From positions 124,001-188,000 of the forward strand of contig NZ_QLMI01000002.1 in the NCBI RefSeq assembly GCF_003259835.1: DNA of 64,000 nt. The letters run 5' to 3'. Source of the stretch: Flavobacterium aquaticum (lineage in GTDB: Bacteria > Bacteroidota > Bacteroidia > Flavobacteriales > Flavobacteriaceae). A program made the translations under genes and the position numbers. Below, piece by piece: positions 63,006 to 64,000 of this stretch (the stretch's first letter is position 1; every line of letters starts with the position of its first letter). The notes beneath the pieces were generated by a model. That model searched no databases. It was not told the origin of the DNA and saw only the letters and a list, made by a program, of their open reading frames with translations.

Positions 63006-63035
63006 TTTTGACATGTCAAAAAATTTATATCTTTG
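63006..63035 (+). promoter_or_regulatory. Promoter with 16-bp palindrome over the -33 element
   Basis: TTG (63008-63010), 17-base spacer, TATCTTTG (63028-63035) is the classical flavobacterial promoter. A perfect 16-nt palindrome (TTTTGACATGTCAAAA, 63006-63021) covers the -33 box, as an operator might. It lies 36 bases before the small lipoprotein ATG. Confidence 0.7.
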
Positions 63036-63071
63036 CTCCGAATTAATAATTAACCTTTATAATTTAGTAAG

Positions 63072-63278
63072 ATGAAAAAAGTTGTTTTAAGTTTAGCAAT
63101 TGTTGCTGCTATGTTCGTTTCTTGTAAAGAAAATGCTGCTGAGGAAACTCCAGCTGTTGACTCTACAGTTGTTGAAACTCCAGTTGAAGAGGCTGCTCCA
63201 GTAGCTGATACTACTGCTGTTGATTCTGCTGCTGCTGCTACTGAAGCTCCAGCTGCTGAAGCTGCTCCAGCAAAATAA
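63072..63278 (+). CDS. Small Ala/Glu/Pro-rich lipoprotein (copy 1)
   Basis: 68 residues. Signal MKKVVLSLAIVAAMFVSC with lipobox FVSC (Cys18), then a low-complexity mature part of A, E, P, V, T and D with phrases AVDSTVVETPVEEAAPVADTT-like. It has no catalytic motif. The signal peptide matches the next gene's at nearly every position, so they are related. Its DNA has an unusual run of GCTGCT triplets. Function unknown. Confidence 0.75.
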   Translation: MKKVVLSLAIVAAMFVSCKENAAEETPAVDSTVVETPVEEAAPVADTTAVDSAAAATEAPAAEAAPAK

Positions 63279-63301
63279 TTATTGCTAGAACAAAAAAATC
63301 A

Positions 63302-63327
63302 AGCTCCACCATGTGGGGCTTTTTTTG
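63302..63327 (+). terminator. Terminator after the first small lipoprotein
   Basis: Stem AGCTCCAC (63302-63309) with GTGGGGCT (63313-63320) including one T-G pair, then a T run to 63327. Confidence 0.8.
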
Positions 63328-63396
63328 ATATCTTAAAAAAATCAAAATTTAAAAACTATATTAAAATAAAATTCTAACCTTTTAAAATCAAACAAA

Positions 63397-63624
63397 ATGA
63401 AAAAAGTTGTATTAAGTTTAGCAGTTGTTGCTACTATGTTCGTTTCATGTAAAGAAGCTGCTGAAAACACTGAAGCTACTGTAGATTCTACAGCTACTGC
63501 AATTGAAGAAACTGTTGAAACTGTAGTAGATTCTACAGCTGCTGTAGTTGACTCAACTGTAACTAAAGTTGAAGAAACTGCAAAAACAGAACTTAAAAAT
63601 GCTGAAGAAGTTATTAAAAAATAA
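63397..63624 (+). CDS. Small Thr/Val/Glu-rich lipoprotein (copy 2)
   Basis: 75 residues. Signal MKKVVLSLAVVATMFVSC nearly identical to the preceding gene, then helical low-complexity sequence with repeated VDSTA units (ATVDSTATAIEETVETVVDST). It is probably a tandem duplicate that has diverged in its mature part. The VDST repeats recall the tail of NqrE, but no relation is shown. It ends before a strong terminator. Confidence 0.75.
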   Translation: MKKVVLSLAVVATMFVSCKEAAENTEATVDSTATAIEETVETVVDSTAAVVDSTVTKVEETAKTELKNAEEVIKK

Positions 63625-63643
63625 TTTAAAATTATTTTTTAAT

Positions 63644-63672
63644 AAAAAAGTCCCGCAATGCGGGACTTTTTT
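63644..63672 (+). terminator. Terminator, bidirectional
   Basis: Stem GTCCCGC (63650-63656) with 63660-63666, loop AAT, six A before and six T after. It serves both converging genes. Confidence 0.9.
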
Positions 63673-64000
63673 ATTCTGAAGATCCAAATATATCTTCTGC
63701 AGAAGAAAAGTCCAAAAACTCAGCTTTATCTGCATATTTCACAATCTCATCTATCCCTTTTTGAAGCAATAGTTGAGTTGTATACCTCCTACTCACTGCA
63801 ATTTCATGCCCATCCAATATCAAACGAAAGAAAAACTTTCCACTAGAAGATTTAAAACGCATAAAAACACAACGTTCTAAAGAACTTTTAAGCTTTTCTA
63901 TCTCTTCTTCACATTCAAAACGCAATTCGAAATCGTTGCTCGTAAAAATAGTTTTTCCTTTTCTGGAAACAAACTCGTATTTATAAACTCCACTTAATCG
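63671..64000 (-). CDS. DUF1508 (YegP-like) domain protein, 5' end beyond window
   Basis: The frame is open to base 64000 without a stop; the TTG at 63925 is internal. About 109 residues are visible with two repeats of the YegP/DUF1508 kind: YKYEFVSRKGKTIFTSNDF, then MRFKSSSGKFFFRLILDGHEIAVSRRYTT is a second unit (quoted in part), ending YADKAEFLDFSSAEDIFG. DUF1508 proteins are small and of unknown function, often induced by stress. It converges on the lipoprotein genes. Confidence 0.75.
   Translation of the reverse strand, partial: RLSGVYKYEFVSRKGKTIFTSNDFELRFECEEEIEKLKSSLERCVFMRFKSSSGKFFFRLILDGHEIAVSRRYTTQLLLQKGIDEIVKYADKAEFLDFSSAEDIFGSSE

Overview
The window looks like chromosomal DNA of a Flavobacterium-like member of the Bacteroidota. 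The evidence is the A+T-rich sequence, promoters of the TAnnTTTG type instead of TATAAT, a cargo protein and a plug protein of the type IX secretion system (T9SS), Na+-pumping NADH dehydrogenase (Nqr), DUF3667, DUF5916 and DUF6702 proteins, and an S46 peptidase. There is no rRNA, CRISPR array, insertion sequence, phage block or replication origin. No gene-free stretch exceeds 300 bases. Both ends cut through a gene.

Layout. 0-0.5 kb: 3' part of a toxin-antitoxin pair. 0.5-7.5 kb: O-methyltransferase, PAP2 phosphatase, TatA, then a minus-strand unit of two carboxypeptidase-regulatory-like proteins, a DUF6702 protein and an M1 aminopeptidase; then peptidase E. 7.5-7.8 kb: two identical tRNA-Gly(TCC) genes with a recognisable promoter. 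7.9-13.3 kb: a GNAT, two convergent L,D-transpeptidases and a DUF5916 outer-membrane-type protein. 13.4-15.1 kb: gpmI and a small collagen-like lipoprotein. 15.2-20.2 kb: a tetR-ABC-hlyD-tolC export operon whose ATPase has lost almost every catalytic motif except Walker A. 20.3-23.9 kb: a 1200-residue T9SS type B cargo protein. 24-28.8 kb: RRM protein, CoA hydrolase/transferase, map, a GxxExxY gene sitting exactly between two inverted 27-nt arms, a DUF3667 protein and a methyltransferase. 28.9-39.2 kb: M16 peptidase, apbE, a small unknown gene and nqrFEDCBA (all minus strand). 39.3-49.7 kb: T9SS plug protein, DUF3667, apaG, pruA, rsmG, desaturase, aminotransferase, U32 protein and acetyltransferase. 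49.8-52.9 kb: a Crp/Fnr regulator followed by a run of small redox genes. 53-64 kb: fabD, BrkB-like membrane protein, cell-surface and sugar genes (galE, a DegT aminotransferase, waaA), a DPP11-like S46 peptidase, two small look-alike lipoproteins and a DUF1508 protein cut by the right edge.

How the genes work together. ApbE attaches FMN to NqrB and NqrC, which sit in the neighbouring operon. The plug protein and the type B cargo protein belong to the same secretion route. The M1, S46, M16 and PepE enzymes suit a protein- and peptide-feeding lifestyle. GalE, the DegT aminotransferase and WaaA point to surface polysaccharide and LPS synthesis.

Most notable observations. (1) A GxxExxY gene fits base-for-base between two 27-nt inverted arms built from CACnAATT units, and an arm pair of the same type with nothing between lies 20 kb away. 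(2) The ABC exporter has a degenerate nucleotide-binding domain. (3) A perfect 28-bp palindrome is read in frame inside waaA. (4) Short AGTCR-type repeats are scattered between genes. Everything here was read by eye; no database search was run.
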